A stretch of 64,000 bases of DNA from Ignatzschineria ureiclastica (GCF_003121845.1 NZ_QEWQ01000002.1:1-64000), one strand, 5' to 3'. Shown: positions 17,900 through 28,290, counted from the stretch's first letter. Numbers and translations: made by a program. Notes: a model not told the origin generated them from the sequence alone.

Positions 17900-20182
17900 A
17901 TGTTGGATTTAAAAGAAAAATTTGCGAAAGCTTGGGATGGTTTTAAACAAGGTGAATGGCAAGAAGGCGTTGATGTACGTGACTTCATTCAGAAAAACTA
18001 TACCCCTTATGAAGGCGATGAGTCCTTTTTAGCTGGCGCAACGCCAGCAACGACCCAATTGTGGGAAAAGGTTCTAGAAGGTATTAAGATTGAGAACCAA
18101 ACTCACGCACCTGTAGATTTTGATACCGATAAAGCTTCTACAATTACCGCACATGATGCCGGTTATATCGAAGAAGGTTTAGAGAAAATCGTAGGTTTAC
18201 AAACTGATGCACCTTTGAAACGTGCCATTATTCCTTTTGGTGGTATCAAAATGGTGGAAGGATCTTGTAAAGCGTATGATCGTGAGCTTGATCCTGATTT
18301 GAAAAAAATCTTTACCGAATATCGTAAAACCCATAACCAAGGGGTATTTGATGTCTATACACCCGATATTCTAAAATGTCGTAAATCCGGGGTTTTAACG
18401 GGTTTACCTGATGCGTATGGTCGTGGTCGTATTATCGGAGATTATCGCCGAGTTGCGCTCTATGGTATTGATTTCTTGATGGAAGATAAATTCAAGCAAT
18501 TTGCCTCACTACAATCTCGGTTAGAAGCGGGAGAAGATCTAGAGATGACGATTCAGCTTCGAGAAGAGATTGCTGAGCAACATCGCGCACTGGGTCAAAT
18601 GAAAGAGATGGCGGCAAAATATGGCTTTGATATCTCAGGACCTGCGACTACAGCACAAGAAGCGGTACAATGGACTTACTTTGCTTACCTTGCGGCAGTC
18701 AAATCGCAAAATGGAGCCGCAATGTCCTTTGGTCGAGTATCAACATTCTTAGATATCTACATTCAACGGGATATTGAAGCAGGACGCTTAACAGAAGTCG
18801 AAGCGCAAGAGCTGATTGACCATTTAGTGATGAAATTACGGATGGTGCGTTTTTTACGAACTCCTGAATATGATGAACTCTTCTCAGGCGATCCTATTTG
18901 GGCCACAGAATCCCTTGCAGGTATGGGCTTAGATGGACGGACATTAGTAACTAAAAACACCTTCCGCTTCCTCAATACACTCTACACAATGGGGCCATCG
19001 CCTGAGCCTAACTTAACGGTGTTATGGTCAGAACAGCTCCCACAAGGCTTTAAAGAGTATGCGGCGAAAGTTTCGATCGATACTTCATCGATTCAATATG
19101 AGAATGATGACTTAATGCGCCCGGACTTTGGTAGCGATGATTATGCGATTGCTTGCTGTGTGAGCCCGATGATCGTGGGTAAACAGATGCAGTTCTTTGG
19201 TGCTCGTGCCAACCTTGCGAAAACACTTCTCTACAGTATCAATGGTGGTATGGATGAGAAGATGAAGATGCAAGTCGGGCCAAAACATGCGCCGATGACT
19301 GATGAGATCTTGGATTACGATAAAGTAATGGCAAGTATGGATCAATTTATGGATTGGTTAGCGACACAATATGTCACAGCGCTTAATGTCATTCACTATA
19401 TGCATGATAAGTATAGCTATGAAGCGGCCTTGATGGCGTTACATGATCGTGATGTTTATCGGACAATGGCTTGTGGTATTGCCGGTCTTTCAGTGGCGGC
19501 GGATTCACTCTCAGCAATTAAATATGCCAAAGTTAGACCGATTCGGGATGAAGATGGCATTGCCGTAGATTTTGAGATCGAAGGGGAGTATCCACAATTT
19601 GGTAACAATGATGCTCGAGTAGATGATATTGCGTGTGATCTTGTGGAGCGTTTTATGAAGAAAATTCAGAAACTCCCTACCTATCGGAATGCAGTACCTA
19701 CCCAGTCTGTGTTAACCATTACTTCTAATGTGGTGTATGGTAAGAAAACAGGAAATACGCCGGATGGTCGCCGCGCAGGTGAACCTTTTGGTCCTGGTGC
19801 AAACCCAATGCACGGTCGAGATCAGAAAGGGGCGATTGCTTCATTAACCTCGGTGGCGAAAATTCCGTATGCTTATGCGAAAGATGGGATCTCTTATACT
19901 TTCTCAATCGTACCGAATGCTTTAGGGAAAGATGATCAAGCGCGTAAAGCGAACCTTGCCGGTATGATGGATGGATATTTCCATCACGATAGTGAGTTTG
20001 AGGGTGGACAACATCTGAATGTCAATGTGATGAATCGTGAGATGTTACTTGATGCGATGGATCATCCAGAGAAATATCCACAGCTCACCATTCGGGTATC
20101 GGGCTATGCTGTACGCTTTAACTCTCTCACCAGAGAGCAGCAGCAAGATGTGGTGACTCGAACCTTTACACAGACGATGTAA
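17900..20182 (+). CDS. pflB: Formate C-acetyltransferase (pyruvate formate-lyase)
   Basis: PFL converts pyruvate and CoA to acetyl-CoA and formate during anaerobic growth. The 760-residue protein matches E. coli PflB throughout. The adjacent active-site cysteines are C419 and C420 (IACCVSPM) and the glycyl radical is G735 in RVSGYAVRF. All key residues are intact. A strong AAGGAC site precedes the ATG. The enzyme needs a radical-SAM activase, but the gene that should follow is only a relic (20310), so activation must come from elsewhere if the enzyme works. Confidence 0.97.
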   Translation: MLDLKEKFAKAWDGFKQGEWQEGVDVRDFIQKNYTPYEGDESFLAGATPATTQLWEKVLEGIKIENQTHAPVDFDTDKASTITAHDAGYIEEGLEKIVGLQTDAPLKRAIIPFGGIKMVEGSCKAYDRELDPDLKKIFTEYRKTHNQGVFDVYTPDILKCRKSGVLTGLPDAYGRGRIIGDYRRVALYGIDFLMEDKFKQFASLQSRLEAGEDLEMTIQLREEIAEQHRALGQMKEMAAKYGFDISGPATTAQEAVQWTYFAYLAAVKSQNGAAMSFGRVSTFLDIYIQRDIEAGRLTEVEAQELIDHLVMKLRMVRFLRTPEYDELFSGDPIWATESLAGMGLDGRTLVTKNTFRFLNTLYTMGPSPEPNLTVLWSEQLPQGFKEYAAKVSIDTSSIQYENDDLMRPDFGSDDYAIACCVSPMIVGKQMQFFGARANLAKTLLYSINGGMDEKMKMQVGPKHAPMTDEILDYDKVMASMDQFMDWLATQYVTALNVIHYMHDKYSYEAALMALHDRDVYRTMACGIAGLSVAADSLSAIKYAKVRPIRDEDGIAVDFEIEGEYPQFGNNDARVDDIACDLVERFMKKIQKLPTYRNAVPTQSVLTITSNVVYGKKTGNTPDGRRAGEPFGPGANPMHGRDQKGAIASLTSVAKIPYAYAKDGISYTFSIVPNALGKDDQARKANLAGMMDGYFHHDSEFEGGQHLNVNVMNREMLLDAMDHPEKYPQLTIRVSGYAVRFNSLTREQQQDVVTRTFTQTM

Positions 20183-20247
20183 TATTACATACAAATATTA
20201 CATACAAATCTTTCTATTGAATTATACGATAGAGAGTAGTTTAAAAC

Positions 20248-20289
20248 CTTAGGATAGAGACTTTGTTGTTAGAAGTCTCTACCCCTAAG
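20248..20289 (+). promoter_or_regulatory. Stable stem-loop between pflB and the pflA relic
   Basis: CTTAGG-A-TAGAGACTT pairs with AAGTCTCTA-CC-CCTAAG around a 9-nt loop, a 15-bp stem with one small internal loop. No U-tract follows, so it is not a standard intrinsic terminator. It could protect the pflB mRNA 3' end or limit read-through. Confidence 0.6.
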
Positions 20290-20309
20290 ATAACTTTGGA
20301 GAGATCCTT

Positions 20310-20510
20310 ATGTCAGTACTCGGACGTATCCATTCTTGTGAATTTGATGGTACCGCTTATGGTTCAGAAATTCGCTTTAACAATGTTTCTCAAGGCTATT
20401 TACAATTTTTAGATAGTCAAAACCGCTATTGTAATAGTAAGCAACATTTGGTCGCTTTTAATGAAGCCTATAAGTTAGAAGGAATTCATCCGCCCTCTAT
20501 GCGTGTATGA
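20310..20510 (+). pseudogene. Vestigial pyruvate formate-lyase activating enzyme (PflA), internally deleted
   Basis: A 66-codon open frame with a good GGAGAG ribosome-binding site. Its first 39 residues align with the PflA N-terminus (MSVLGRIHS..E..GT..G..IRF....QG.L). Its last part (EAYKLEGIHPP) matches the PflA C-terminal EEYKLDGVKPP region. About 165 residues in between are missing and the C-terminus is cut short. The CxxxCxxC radical-SAM cluster is gone: QGCLMRCLYCHNR in E. coli corresponds to QGYLQFLDSQNR here. It cannot be an activase. It is either decaying in frame or kept as a small PFL-associated protein. Confidence 0.7.
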
Positions 20511-20855
20511 GATAAGTGAAGTCCATTCTCACATTCTATGGACCCCAAGTAATCTACTAAAACTTGTCACTCAGATGGATTGTACAGATTGTATTAGGTA
20601 GTCAGTATGCTTATTCGCATTTGCAAAATGTCACGATCACATTATTAAAGCAGCAAGTTCACGCTGATAACGACAACAACGACTTATTCCGTTCTTGATC
20701 ATTTCTAATTCAAAATTTTTAAATTCAACTATTTTTGATACAGATAGCTTGAATAGGATTTTTGTTGCCATTATTTCAGTGTAGAGCCTTTAAATGCTCG
20801 GTTAGTAGGGACTTTAAATCTTATTTTTACCGCATTAATTTTTGGAGATACCATT
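20511..20855 (+). other. Intergenic region before the serine permease gene
   Basis: 345 bp with no gene. I see no clear intrinsic terminator after the pflA relic. TTGGAGATACCATT gives the ribosome-binding site of the downstream permease. Confidence 0.5.
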
Positions 20856-22220
20856 ATGTGTGCCAATCAAGTTAGCTCTATTGCTATAAGCCCCACTGAT
20901 ACCTCAATTGAAACTCGAACGAAACAGATAACGAAAGCGAAGTCAAAATTGGCTTGGCGCCGTTCAGATACTGTTTGGATGCTCGGCCTATATGGTACTG
21001 CTATTGGTGCCGGAGTTCTATTCTTACCGATCAATGCCGGTATTAGTGGTCTGATTCCACTCTTAATTATGCTAGTTTTAGCATTTCCTATGACTTTCTA
21101 TGCTCATAGAGGGCTATGTCGCTTTGTCTTATCGGGCAAAAATCCCGGTGAAGATATTACAGAAGTGGTAGAAGAACATTTCGGTAAGCGAGCGGGTAAG
21201 TTGATAACGCTTCTCTATTTCTTCGCGATCTATCCCATTCTGCTTGTATATAGTGTTGCGATTACGAATACTGTGGAGAGCTTTATTGTCAATCAGCTGC
21301 ATATGTCGGCGCCACCGCGTATTATTCTGTCACTCGTGCTAATCGTCGGTATTATGGGGATTGTCCGCCTGGGTGAACAAGCAATTGTAAAAGCGATGAG
21401 TGTACTTGTCTTTCCATTTGTTGCTGTATTGATGATTTTAGCGATCTATCTAATTCCTCAATGGAATGGTGCGATCTTAGATACCCTCTCTTTTAGTCAA
21501 GCAAATGCGGCAAGTAGTGCAAACTTAGGACAAGGATTGTTTGTAACGCTTTGGCTTGCCATTCCTGTGATGGTCTTCTCTTTCAATCATTCACCGATTA
21601 TTTCAGCTTTTGCTGTGGCGAAGAGAGAAGAGTATGGAGATAACGCTGAGAAAAAATGTTCACAAATTTTGGCTTTTGCGCACATTATGATGGTAATTAC
21701 AGTGATGTTCTTCGTTTTTAGCTGTGTATTTAGCCTTTCTCCTGAAAATTTAGCAGAAGCAAAAGCGCAAAATATTAGTATCTTATCTTACTTAGCAAAC
21801 CACTTTGAAGCACCCGTCATTGCGTATATCGCCCCCTTTATCGCCTTTGTTGCCATTACTAAATCATTCCTTGGACATTATTTAGGTGCAAGAGAAGGTT
21901 TTAATGGGCTTGTTGTGAAGAGCTTACGTGATAAAGGTAAAACGATTGATAAAAACCGTTTGAATAAAATTACAGCTGCTTTTATGTTGATTACCACTTG
22001 GATCGTCGCCACATTAAATCCTAGTATTTTAGGGATGATTGAGACATTAGGTGGACCTGTTATTGCAATGCTTCTCTTCTTAATGCCGATGTATGCGATT
22101 CGCAAAGTCCCCGCAATGAAGAAATATCAAGGTGCTGTGAGTAATATCTTCGTAGTTATCATGGGTTTAATTGCCATCTCAGCGGTATTTTACGGTCTTA
22201 TTAGCTCATTTATTAGTTAG
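20856..22220 (+). CDS. sdaC: HAAAP-family serine/threonine:H+ symporter, SdaC-like
   Basis: A 454-residue inner-membrane amino-acid carrier of the hydroxy/aromatic amino acid permease family. About 11 membrane segments follow a 33-residue polar N-terminus. [19 protein letters not shown] is the family's first-helix signature, and the [12 protein letters not shown] segment also fits. The next gene is a serine dehydratase, as in E. coli sdaCB, which points to serine uptake for catabolism. Substrate specificity is inferred from this context. Confidence 0.88.
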   Translation: MCANQVSSIAISPTDTSIETRTKQITKAKSKLAWRRSDTVWMLGLYGTAIGAGVLFLPINAGISGLIPLLIMLVLAFPMTFYAHRGLCRFVLSGKNPGEDITEVVEEHFGKRAGKLITLLYFFAIYPILLVYSVAITNTVESFIVNQLHMSAPPRIILSLVLIVGIMGIVRLGEQAIVKAMSVLVFPFVAVLMILAIYLIPQWNGAILDTLSFSQANAASSANLGQGLFVTLWLAIPVMVFSFNHSPIISAFAVAKREEYGDNAEKKCSQILAFAHIMMVITVMFFVFSCVFSLSPENLAEAKAQNISILSYLANHFEAPVIAYIAPFIAFVAITKSFLGHYLGAREGFNGLVVKSLRDKGKTIDKNRLNKITAAFMLITTWIVATLNPSILGMIETLGGPVIAMLLFLMPMYAIRKVPAMKKYQGAVSNIFVVIMGLIAISAVFYGLISSFIS

Positions 22221-22553
22221 TTCTTCAGAGAAATAGGTTTTGCTGATATTAGAATATGGACAAGAGAGATGGCTACTTTGCAAACGTAGGGTAGTCATAC
22301 TCTAAAGGTAAAAGATTAATCTATAATCTAGTACAACACTAGCTTATAATCCTTCCCTTAATTCGTAGAAATACCTATTGGCAATTACCAAAGCTAGCGA
22401 ATAATGCGTATTTTAGCCACTAAAATCTAGTAATAAATAATATCCCTTAAATAATCAACAAGATAATCAACCTCTAACTGAATAGATGAGTGATTGAACG
22501 TGGGTAATAAATTCCAATGATTAGCTTGTTGCACTTTTAAATTAGGAAAGTGA
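22221..22553 (+). other. Intergenic region between serine permease and serine dehydratase
   Basis: 333 bp. A weak 8-bp stem (ATGGCTAC / GTAGTCAT, one G-U pair) lies at 22269-22298. No U-tract follows and no gene is seen. The two genes could be cotranscribed or have separate promoters. Confidence 0.45.
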
Positions 22554-23924
22554 ATGATGATTAGCGTATTTGAAATTTTCAAAATTGGCATTGGCCCCTC
22601 AAGTTCTCATACTGTCGGCCCGATGAAAGCCGGTAAATCTTTTGTGGATCAATTACAATCAGAGGGATTGATTGATTCGGTTTCCCGTATTGTGGTGGAT
22701 GTATATGGTTCACTCTCTTTAACCGGAAAGGGTCATGCGACCGATAGTGCCATTATTATGGGACTAGCCGGTAATCTCCCGGATACTGTCGATATCGATA
22801 ATATCGCCCCTTTTGTAGAGAAAGTGACGCAGACCGGTCATTTAATGATTGCCAATGGCATTAAAGAGGTGGATTTCCCCATCGAGAGTAGCATGAATTT
22901 TCATCGGCATAATTTACCACTGCATGAAAACGGTATGACTATCACCGCTTTGAATGGTGAACAGATACTTTTGAAAAAGACGTATTACTCTGTTGGTGGT
23001 GGTTTTATTGTGGATGAAGAGCACTTTGGCGAAGAGGAGACATCGACTATTCAAGTGCCTTATCCTTATCAATATGCCGCAGATCTCTGTCGTTATTGTG
23101 ATGAAACAGGATTATCACTCTCATCGCTTGTGATGAAAAATGAGCTGGCGCTTCGTAGTCGTGAAGAGATTTTAGCTCACTTTGCTGATGTTTGGCAGGT
23201 GATGAAAGATGGGATTGAGCGAGGTACAACGACAGAGGGGCTATTACCAGGGCCACTTCGAGTACCTCGCAGAGCGCCAGCACTTCGAAATATGTTGCTT
23301 GCGGAAGGAAAACATAGTACTGATCCGATGGCGGTTGTGGATTGGGTCAATATGTTTGCTTTAGCCGTGAATGAAGAGAATGCTGCTGGCGGACGAGTGG
23401 TCACAGCACCGACGAATGGGGCTTGCGGTATTATTCCAGCAGTTCTCTCTTATTATGATCGATTTATTCATCCTGTGGATGAGAATGCTTATAGCCGTTT
23501 CTTCTTAGTGGCCGGCGTGATTGGAACACTCTATAAGATGAATGCTTCAATTTCAGGGGCTGAAGTAGGTTGCCAAGGGGAAGTCGGTGTGGCTTGTTCG
23601 ATGGCGGCTGGTGCTTTAACCGAATTGCTCGGGGGCACACCAAAACAGGTCTGTAATGCCGCTGAGATAGCGATGGAGCATAATTTAGGGCTGACTTGTG
23701 ATCCTGTTGCAGGACAAGTACAAGTGCCTTGTATCGAGCGTAACGCAATTGCGGCAGTAAAAGCGATCAATGCTTCACGAATGTCTATGCGCCGTTCGAG
23801 TGATCCTCGTGTCTGTTTAGATAAAGTGATCGAGACGATGTTTGAAACCGGAAAAGATATTAATGCCAAATATCGGGAAACTTCACAAGGTGGCTTAGCG
23901 ATTAAACTCGCACCTTGTGATTAA
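22554..23924 (+). CDS. sdaB: L-serine ammonia-lyase (iron-sulfur type, single chain)
   Basis: It deaminates L-serine to pyruvate and ammonia using a 4Fe-4S cluster. The 456-residue protein has the fused beta and alpha domains of the one-chain type. Signatures are IGPSSSHTVGPM at residues 14-25, GGRVVTAPTNGACGIIPAV, and the cysteine-bearing GLTCDPVAGQVQVPCIERN. It begins at tandem ATG codons after AGGAAA. SdaA and SdaB cannot be told apart from sequence; sdaB is used because of the sdaC neighbour. Pyruvate from here could feed the nearby PFL. Confidence 0.93.
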   Translation: MMISVFEIFKIGIGPSSSHTVGPMKAGKSFVDQLQSEGLIDSVSRIVVDVYGSLSLTGKGHATDSAIIMGLAGNLPDTVDIDNIAPFVEKVTQTGHLMIANGIKEVDFPIESSMNFHRHNLPLHENGMTITALNGEQILLKKTYYSVGGGFIVDEEHFGEEETSTIQVPYPYQYAADLCRYCDETGLSLSSLVMKNELALRSREEILAHFADVWQVMKDGIERGTTTEGLLPGPLRVPRRAPALRNMLLAEGKHSTDPMAVVDWVNMFALAVNEENAAGGRVVTAPTNGACGIIPAVLSYYDRFIHPVDENAYSRFFLVAGVIGTLYKMNASISGAEVGCQGEVGVACSMAAGALTELLGGTPKQVCNAAEIAMEHNLGLTCDPVAGQVQVPCIERNAIAAVKAINASRMSMRRSSDPRVCLDKVIETMFETGKDINAKYRETSQGGLAIKLAPCD

Positions 23925-24010
23925 TAAAATTATCAATATTGGAAAAGCTTCAAGGGTAGTATCGAATCGAGACTAGCAGTTAATAGTTAGAGATATTATA
24001 AAATGAAAGA

Positions 24011-24053
24011 AGCCCATTCTAAGACCTCTGAAAGTCTGAGAATGGGCTTTTTA
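24011..24053. terminator. Terminator after serine dehydratase, possibly bidirectional
   Basis: AGCCCATTCT pairs with AGAATGGGCT, with an 18-nt loop that includes a small inner pairing. TTTTTA follows on the plus strand. It also faces the convergent MFS gene. Confidence 0.85.
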
Positions 24054-24114
24054 TTGATTTGATCATTCAGTGGTTTGATCGTTCAGCTGTTATGCAGAGT
24101 AACCAGATTAGTGA

Positions 24115-25434
24115 TTAATCCATCATACTGATATTTTTAGTTTCTTTGACAAAGTAGACCGCTAAGAAACTGATAACTGCAACAACGGCAACATAGTAAC
24201 CCACATAGTAGATTCCACGATCAAACCCCATCAGATAGGTAATGATGAACGGGGGCAATGATCCACCTAAGATACCACCTAAGTTATAGGTCATTGAAGC
24301 ACCGGTATAACGGATATTGGTTGGGAAAATTTCAGGTAAAAAAGCGCCCATAGGTGCAAAATTTAGACCCATTGCAAAAAGACCAAAAGAGAGATAGAGC
24401 AAGGTTAAGCCTGTATGATCACTTAAAATTGCGCTTCCAAAGAGTGTTCCGGCAACGATAATAATTAAATAGCTAATTAATAGAATTGGTTTACGGCCAT
24501 ATTTATCCGATAACATTGCCGAAATCGGTGAGGCTAGTGCCATAAAGAGAATGGCCACAGAAAGCATTAACAGATACTCGGTTCTTGAGTAGAGCCCGTG
24601 AGTCGTTGCGTATTGCAGCGAGAAGACGGTAATCATGAAGAAAAGTGTATAACACGCAACCATACTGATAGAGCCAAGTGCTAACATTTTAAGATGTTTA
24701 GTACACATCTCAACGAATGGAACGCGCACAGTATTTTGTTGTTTTTCAACTTTTTGGAAAGCTGGGCTTTCGATAATGCTAATACGCACATATAAACCGA
24801 TAATGACAAGTACTGAACTTAAAATAAACGGTATACGCCAACCCCAAGCATTCACGCTATCAGGGCTTAAAGTCTGTTCAATAACAATGAAGATTGCACA
24901 AGAAGCGATAAAGCCGATTGGGGGGCCTAATTGTGGGAACATACCAAAGAGTGCGCGTTTACCTTTCGGTGCATTCTCGGTTGCTAACAGTGCAGCACCT
25001 CCCCATTCCCCACCAAGCCCTAAGCCTTGACCAAAACGTAAGAGGCAGAGCAAAATGGGTGCTATAAAACCGATAGAATGGTAGGTTGGTAAAAAGCCGA
25101 TTAAGGTTGTACTAATCCCCATAATGAGTAGTGAAGAGACGAGTGTCGCTTTACGTCCAATTCTATCGCCAAAGTGACCAAAAAGTGCAGAGCCAACAGG
25201 GCGTGCAACAAAGGCAACGCCGAAGGTGAGGAATGCAAGGAGCGATTGCGCTTCGGGACTAGAAGAAGGGAAGAATAGTGGCCCGATAAAGAGCGCAGTG
25301 GCTAAACCAAAAATATAGAAGTCATAGAACTCAACAGCGGTGCCAATAAAGCTCGCAAAAGCGACACGAGTATAGGAATTTTGAGCAGGTGCAGATGATG
25401 CATCCGCAGACTTTGTTTGCATTTGTGATGACAT
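24115..25434 (-). CDS. MFS transporter, metabolite:H+ symporter (MHS) family
   Basis: A 439-residue carrier of the MHS branch (YhjE/ShiA/ProP-like). Features are ASFIGTAVEFYDFYIFG at the start of helix 1, the GHFGDRIGRKATL loop 2-3 motif, LRFGQGLGLGGEWGGAAL, and DKYGRKP between helices 8 and 9. About 12 helices are apparent. The ATG follows AAAGGTG at about 8 nt; an in-frame GTG three codons upstream is less likely. The substrate is probably a small carboxylate or amino-acid derivative, but this cannot be fixed. Confidence 0.88.
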   Translation of the reverse strand: MSSQMQTKSADASSAPAQNSYTRVAFASFIGTAVEFYDFYIFGLATALFIGPLFFPSSSPEAQSLLAFLTFGVAFVARPVGSALFGHFGDRIGRKATLVSSLLIMGISTTLIGFLPTYHSIGFIAPILLCLLRFGQGLGLGGEWGGAALLATENAPKGKRALFGMFPQLGPPIGFIASCAIFIVIEQTLSPDSVNAWGWRIPFILSSVLVIIGLYVRISIIESPAFQKVEKQQNTVRVPFVEMCTKHLKMLALGSISMVACYTLFFMITVFSLQYATTHGLYSRTEYLLMLSVAILFMALASPISAMLSDKYGRKPILLISYLIIIVAGTLFGSAILSDHTGLTLLYLSFGLFAMGLNFAPMGAFLPEIFPTNIRYTGASMTYNLGGILGGSLPPFIITYLMGFDRGIYYVGYYVAVVAVISFLAVYFVKETKNISMMD

Positions 25435-25956
25435 GGGAAACACCTTTTGTGTAAGTCATTAGTATTATAATTATTAATTGATTCAATGACCTATTGGTGT
25501 TTAAAGGCAGGATGGTGCTTTAGACATTTCAACCTTGTGGGTTATAAACCAATAGTGTATTAGGTATATCACATCTCTTTTTATAAAAAAAGCACTAACG
25601 ATTCACAAAATTTATGACATTTGTTCATAAGGGCGAATTTAAAAGGAAAATGCAGTTTGAGTAGATGTCGATAGCTACGAGTGAAGCGTTAAAATAGTTT
25701 CTAAGTAGAGAGCTTCTGTATATTGTAGTAAAGTATGTAAATATTAGTATATGATGGATTTGTGATGAGTATATGTAAATGAATGGTGTAAATATTGAAA
25801 TCAATATTGCAACATTAAGATTAAGTGGGATTAAGTTAGAAATTAATGAAAATATCTGCGAATTCCATTGCAAATAAAGTTACAAATAAAGTTATAAATT
25901 AAATTGTAAGTTCAACTATTTTAATGAATGAAATATTGCAATATAGAGAGGGTAAT
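25435..25956. other. Divergent intergenic region between MFS and lipoprotein genes
   Basis: About 520 bp, strongly AT-rich. It holds the promoters of both genes. Small near-repeats (CAAATAAAGTTA twice near 25871) are present. An 82-codon minus-strand frame here has AT-driven composition and is not called. Confidence 0.5.
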
Positions 25957-26379
25957 ATGATGAAATCTCCATTGAAGAAAACAGGTTTAAAAGCAGCGGT
26001 ATTACTATTAGCTGTGAGTGTTGTGGCTGCTTGTGCGGTAACGCCAGCAGAGAAATCAGCTGAAGCAAAAGCACGAGCTGAGCAGATGCTTCAAACGCAA
26101 GTAAGCCTTGCTTCGCAATGTAGTCCGCAAGCTGCAAGCCTAATGCAAGAGATGCCTCAGGCGAATAGTTTATCTCCAGCAGAGAAGAAAGTTTTTGAAG
26201 CGAAATATCTCAGTGTGGTGAACAATCCTGTATTCCAAGCTTGTTATAAGATGGCGTGGGAAGATTATCGAGAAGAGAATGCAATGCAAGCTGAACAGAT
26301 GGCTGCTTGGGAAGAGGCAGATAATGCCGCGTGGGATAATGGATTCTTCTTTAATGGTCCATTTGGTTGGTACTATTAA
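25957..26379 (+). CDS. Small Ala/Glu-rich lipoprotein
   Basis: A 140-residue predicted lipoprotein. The signal peptide is followed by the lipobox VAAC and then CAVTPAEKSAEAKARAEQML, a charged helical stretch. The C-terminus is aromatic (NGFFFNGPFGWYY). The frame is open 11 codons further upstream, but the tandem ATGs preceded by GAGAGGG give a normal signal peptide. Two further cysteines could form a disulfide. No family recognised. Confidence 0.75.
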   Translation: MMKSPLKKTGLKAAVLLLAVSVVAACAVTPAEKSAEAKARAEQMLQTQVSLASQCSPQAASLMQEMPQANSLSPAEKKVFEAKYLSVVNNPVFQACYKMAWEDYREENAMQAEQMAAWEEADNAAWDNGFFFNGPFGWYY

Positions 26380-26448
26380 TTCATTTATAGATGAATTTTA
26401 TCTATATGAAAATAGGGTAATACGCAGAGTAATATAAGGATCAAAAAG

Positions 26449-26481
26449 AAGCGCAAGTTTATTAGAGCTTGCGCTTTTTCA
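26449..26481 (+). terminator. Rho-independent terminator of the lipoprotein gene
   Basis: AAGCGCAAG / CTTGCGCTT form a 9-bp stem followed by TTTCATTTTTG. Confidence 0.85.
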
Positions 26482-26539
26482 TTTTTGTCTTCGCCACTTG
26501 TAATGTGCGAGCTTTTACTAGAAATTGTACACCAATATT

Positions 26540-27043
26540 TTATTGCGAAAATTGGGCGCTTTGAAGTAGTAAAAGCGGATCAAGCGAAGGACTTTCATTT
26601 TCAGAAGTGATGGCGACAATGACGACTTTACCATCAGGATATCGTTTTAGACGTTGCCAAGTGTGAAGCTCTGCATTATTTAAGCGATAAAATATTTCAT
26701 TCTTATCCGGATTAATGGTCATAATTTCCATCTTAACTGTATCTGGCGTTTGCGATAACAGTTGTTCTGCATACGCTTCGAGTGAAAGAGTTTGTTCGGC
26801 TTCAGTGAGATGACCGCCGGTTACCATCGCTGTAATCCCATGTCTTTGCGAATATTGCGCTAGAAGCGTACCCTCGGGGGCGAGTGTTGAGTCGATATTT
26901 TTATAGCTATTATCAAGATTGAGTGTCACGAGTCCTTGTTTAGAGATGACCTCTTCTTCAGATAATGGTTTAAAACGATCATATATTAAGAATATGACGA
27001 TTACAGCGATAATAGCGATTAGGGAGGCTTTCTTATTACTCAC
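26540..27043 (-). CDS. Hypothetical membrane-anchored periplasmic protein
   Basis: A 167-residue protein I do not recognise, beginning at GTG. A single N-terminal membrane segment (about residues 7-21) is followed by a soluble domain that is probably periplasmic. That domain has alternating beta-type segments (GLVTLNLDNSY, KVVIVAITSEN) and no cysteine or obvious catalytic motif. It lies 114 bp downstream of mepA on the same strand and may be cotranscribed. Confidence 0.7.
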   Translation of the reverse strand: MSNKKASLIAIIAVIVIFLIYDRFKPLSEEEVISKQGLVTLNLDNSYKNIDSTLAPEGTLLAQYSQRHGITAMVTGGHLTEAEQTLSLEAYAEQLLSQTPDTVKMEIMTINPDKNEIFYRLNNAELHTWQRLKRYPDGKVVIVAITSENESPSLDPLLLLQSAQFSQ

Positions 27044-27157
27044 AGTTTGAACACTCTCTTTATGGTATCTGTTATAAATAATGAATCATCGTAGATTATA
27101 AATGGCGATTGTAACACTATTATTTGGGTAATAGATGATGGAAGAAATAGAATCTAT

Positions 27158-27997
27158 TTAAGGTTGTTGTAGTATCGCTTGGCATTCGATTGGTAACACT
27201 TTAGGTGCTTTAGGGCTCGCCGGGGCTTTAGGCTTTGGTGGTGCGGTTGTCCACTTTATCTGATCATTGACCCAATTGGCAAGAGAGCTATCACAGCCAG
27301 AACCTCGCGGGATCGGTGCTTGAGCAATACATCCCGTAGAATCTTTAGGGCATTTTAAACGAATATGAAAATGGGAATCATGGCCATACCAAGGGCGAAG
27401 TTTGCCGAGCCAGCGTTGATCCTTTTCTGTAGCACATAGATGGGCTTTAATGACCGGATTGACAAAGATACGCTCGGTTTCAGGATATTGACTTGCGGTA
27501 AATAGGAGCTCCCTGTAAAAAGGTCGCCAATGTTGATTGATTTTCCCCGTTGCCGGATTAACGACAGATGGTGTTTGTAAGGATTCTTGGAGCTTTTTAG
27601 GTAGATGATCTGTGCGTTCCTCAAACCAAATATCCATATCAAGCCCCGTTTGATGGCTTGCATGACCAAAATTCGCCGGGCCGCCACGAGGCTGTGAGAT
27701 ATCTCCAAAGATGAGAATCTTTCCACGCTGATTTGCCCAAAGATCAAGATAATTAATGAAGGTGGCAATTGCCGGCATTCCATAATGGCGATTGCGACTG
27801 GGGCGGACTTGCTCATAGCCGACGCTTTTAGTGGGAATATCAATGCCGCCAGAAAAACAGCCATTGGCATAGCTACCATAAATTTCACTAGGGCCGGTTG
27901 TTGGACGTTTTACAGTATGCCAATCTGCCGCTAATATGAGCGGTGAGATGGATAGTGTTAAAAGTGTCAAAAGGGAGGTTGCAAAGAATCGTTTCAT
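27158..27997 (-). CDS. mepA: Penicillin-insensitive murein DD-endopeptidase MepA
   Basis: A periplasmic LAS-family zinc metallopeptidase that cleaves D-Ala-mDAP cross-links in peptidoglycan. It has a cleavable signal peptide (ending near residue 23, ILAAD). Zinc and catalytic motifs are HASHQTGLDMDIWF and, later, WYGHDSHFHIRLKCP. Cysteines that form disulfides in E. coli MepA are largely present. Length (279 aa) is close to E. coli (274 aa). A Pro/Ala/Lys-rich stretch lies near the C-terminus. Confidence 0.93.
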   Translation of the reverse strand: MKRFFATSLLTLLTLSISPLILAADWHTVKRPTTGPSEIYGSYANGCFSGGIDIPTKSVGYEQVRPSRNRHYGMPAIATFINYLDLWANQRGKILIFGDISQPRGGPANFGHASHQTGLDMDIWFEERTDHLPKKLQESLQTPSVVNPATGKINQHWRPFYRELLFTASQYPETERIFVNPVIKAHLCATEKDQRWLGKLRPWYGHDSHFHIRLKCPKDSTGCIAQAPIPRGSGCDSSLANWVNDQIKWTTAPPKPKAPASPKAPKVLPIECQAILQQP

Positions 27998-28251
27998 AGA
28001 TAGTTCTCATTAAATCGTAAGGCATTCAATCGTTAGAGTTAGACACAATAAAATAGAATTGTAGAATTGATCAAAAGAGGATAAATACAGAAATAGAATA
28101 TCGAGAGAGTAAGAATATCGGAAGAGTAGAATTCTATTGAGTTGTATTTTATTGATTCAATAGCTTTATTGTATCTATTTATGCTTAATGAGGAAATAAG
28201 AGGATGCGTTAAGTGTTATGTTTTAGATGATTGCCTTTAAATGATAGGCAA

Positions 28252-28280
28252 TAAAAAAGCCTAGATAATTGATCTAGGCT
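28252..28280 (-). terminator. Terminator of the tRNA-Asp transcript
   Basis: On the minus strand AGCCTAGAT / ATCTAGGCT form a 9-bp stem followed by TTTTTTA, 11 nt after the CCA end of the second tRNA. A second small hairpin (TTGCCT / AGGCAA, 28231-28251) lies just beyond. Confidence 0.88.
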
Positions 28281-28290
28281 ATCTTATTAA

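Noticed and set aside
25625-25873. 82-codon minus-strand frame in the spacer before the lipoprotein gene
   Set aside because: Ile/Tyr/Phe-rich composition typical of AT-rich non-coding DNA; no ribosome-binding site and no recognisable family.
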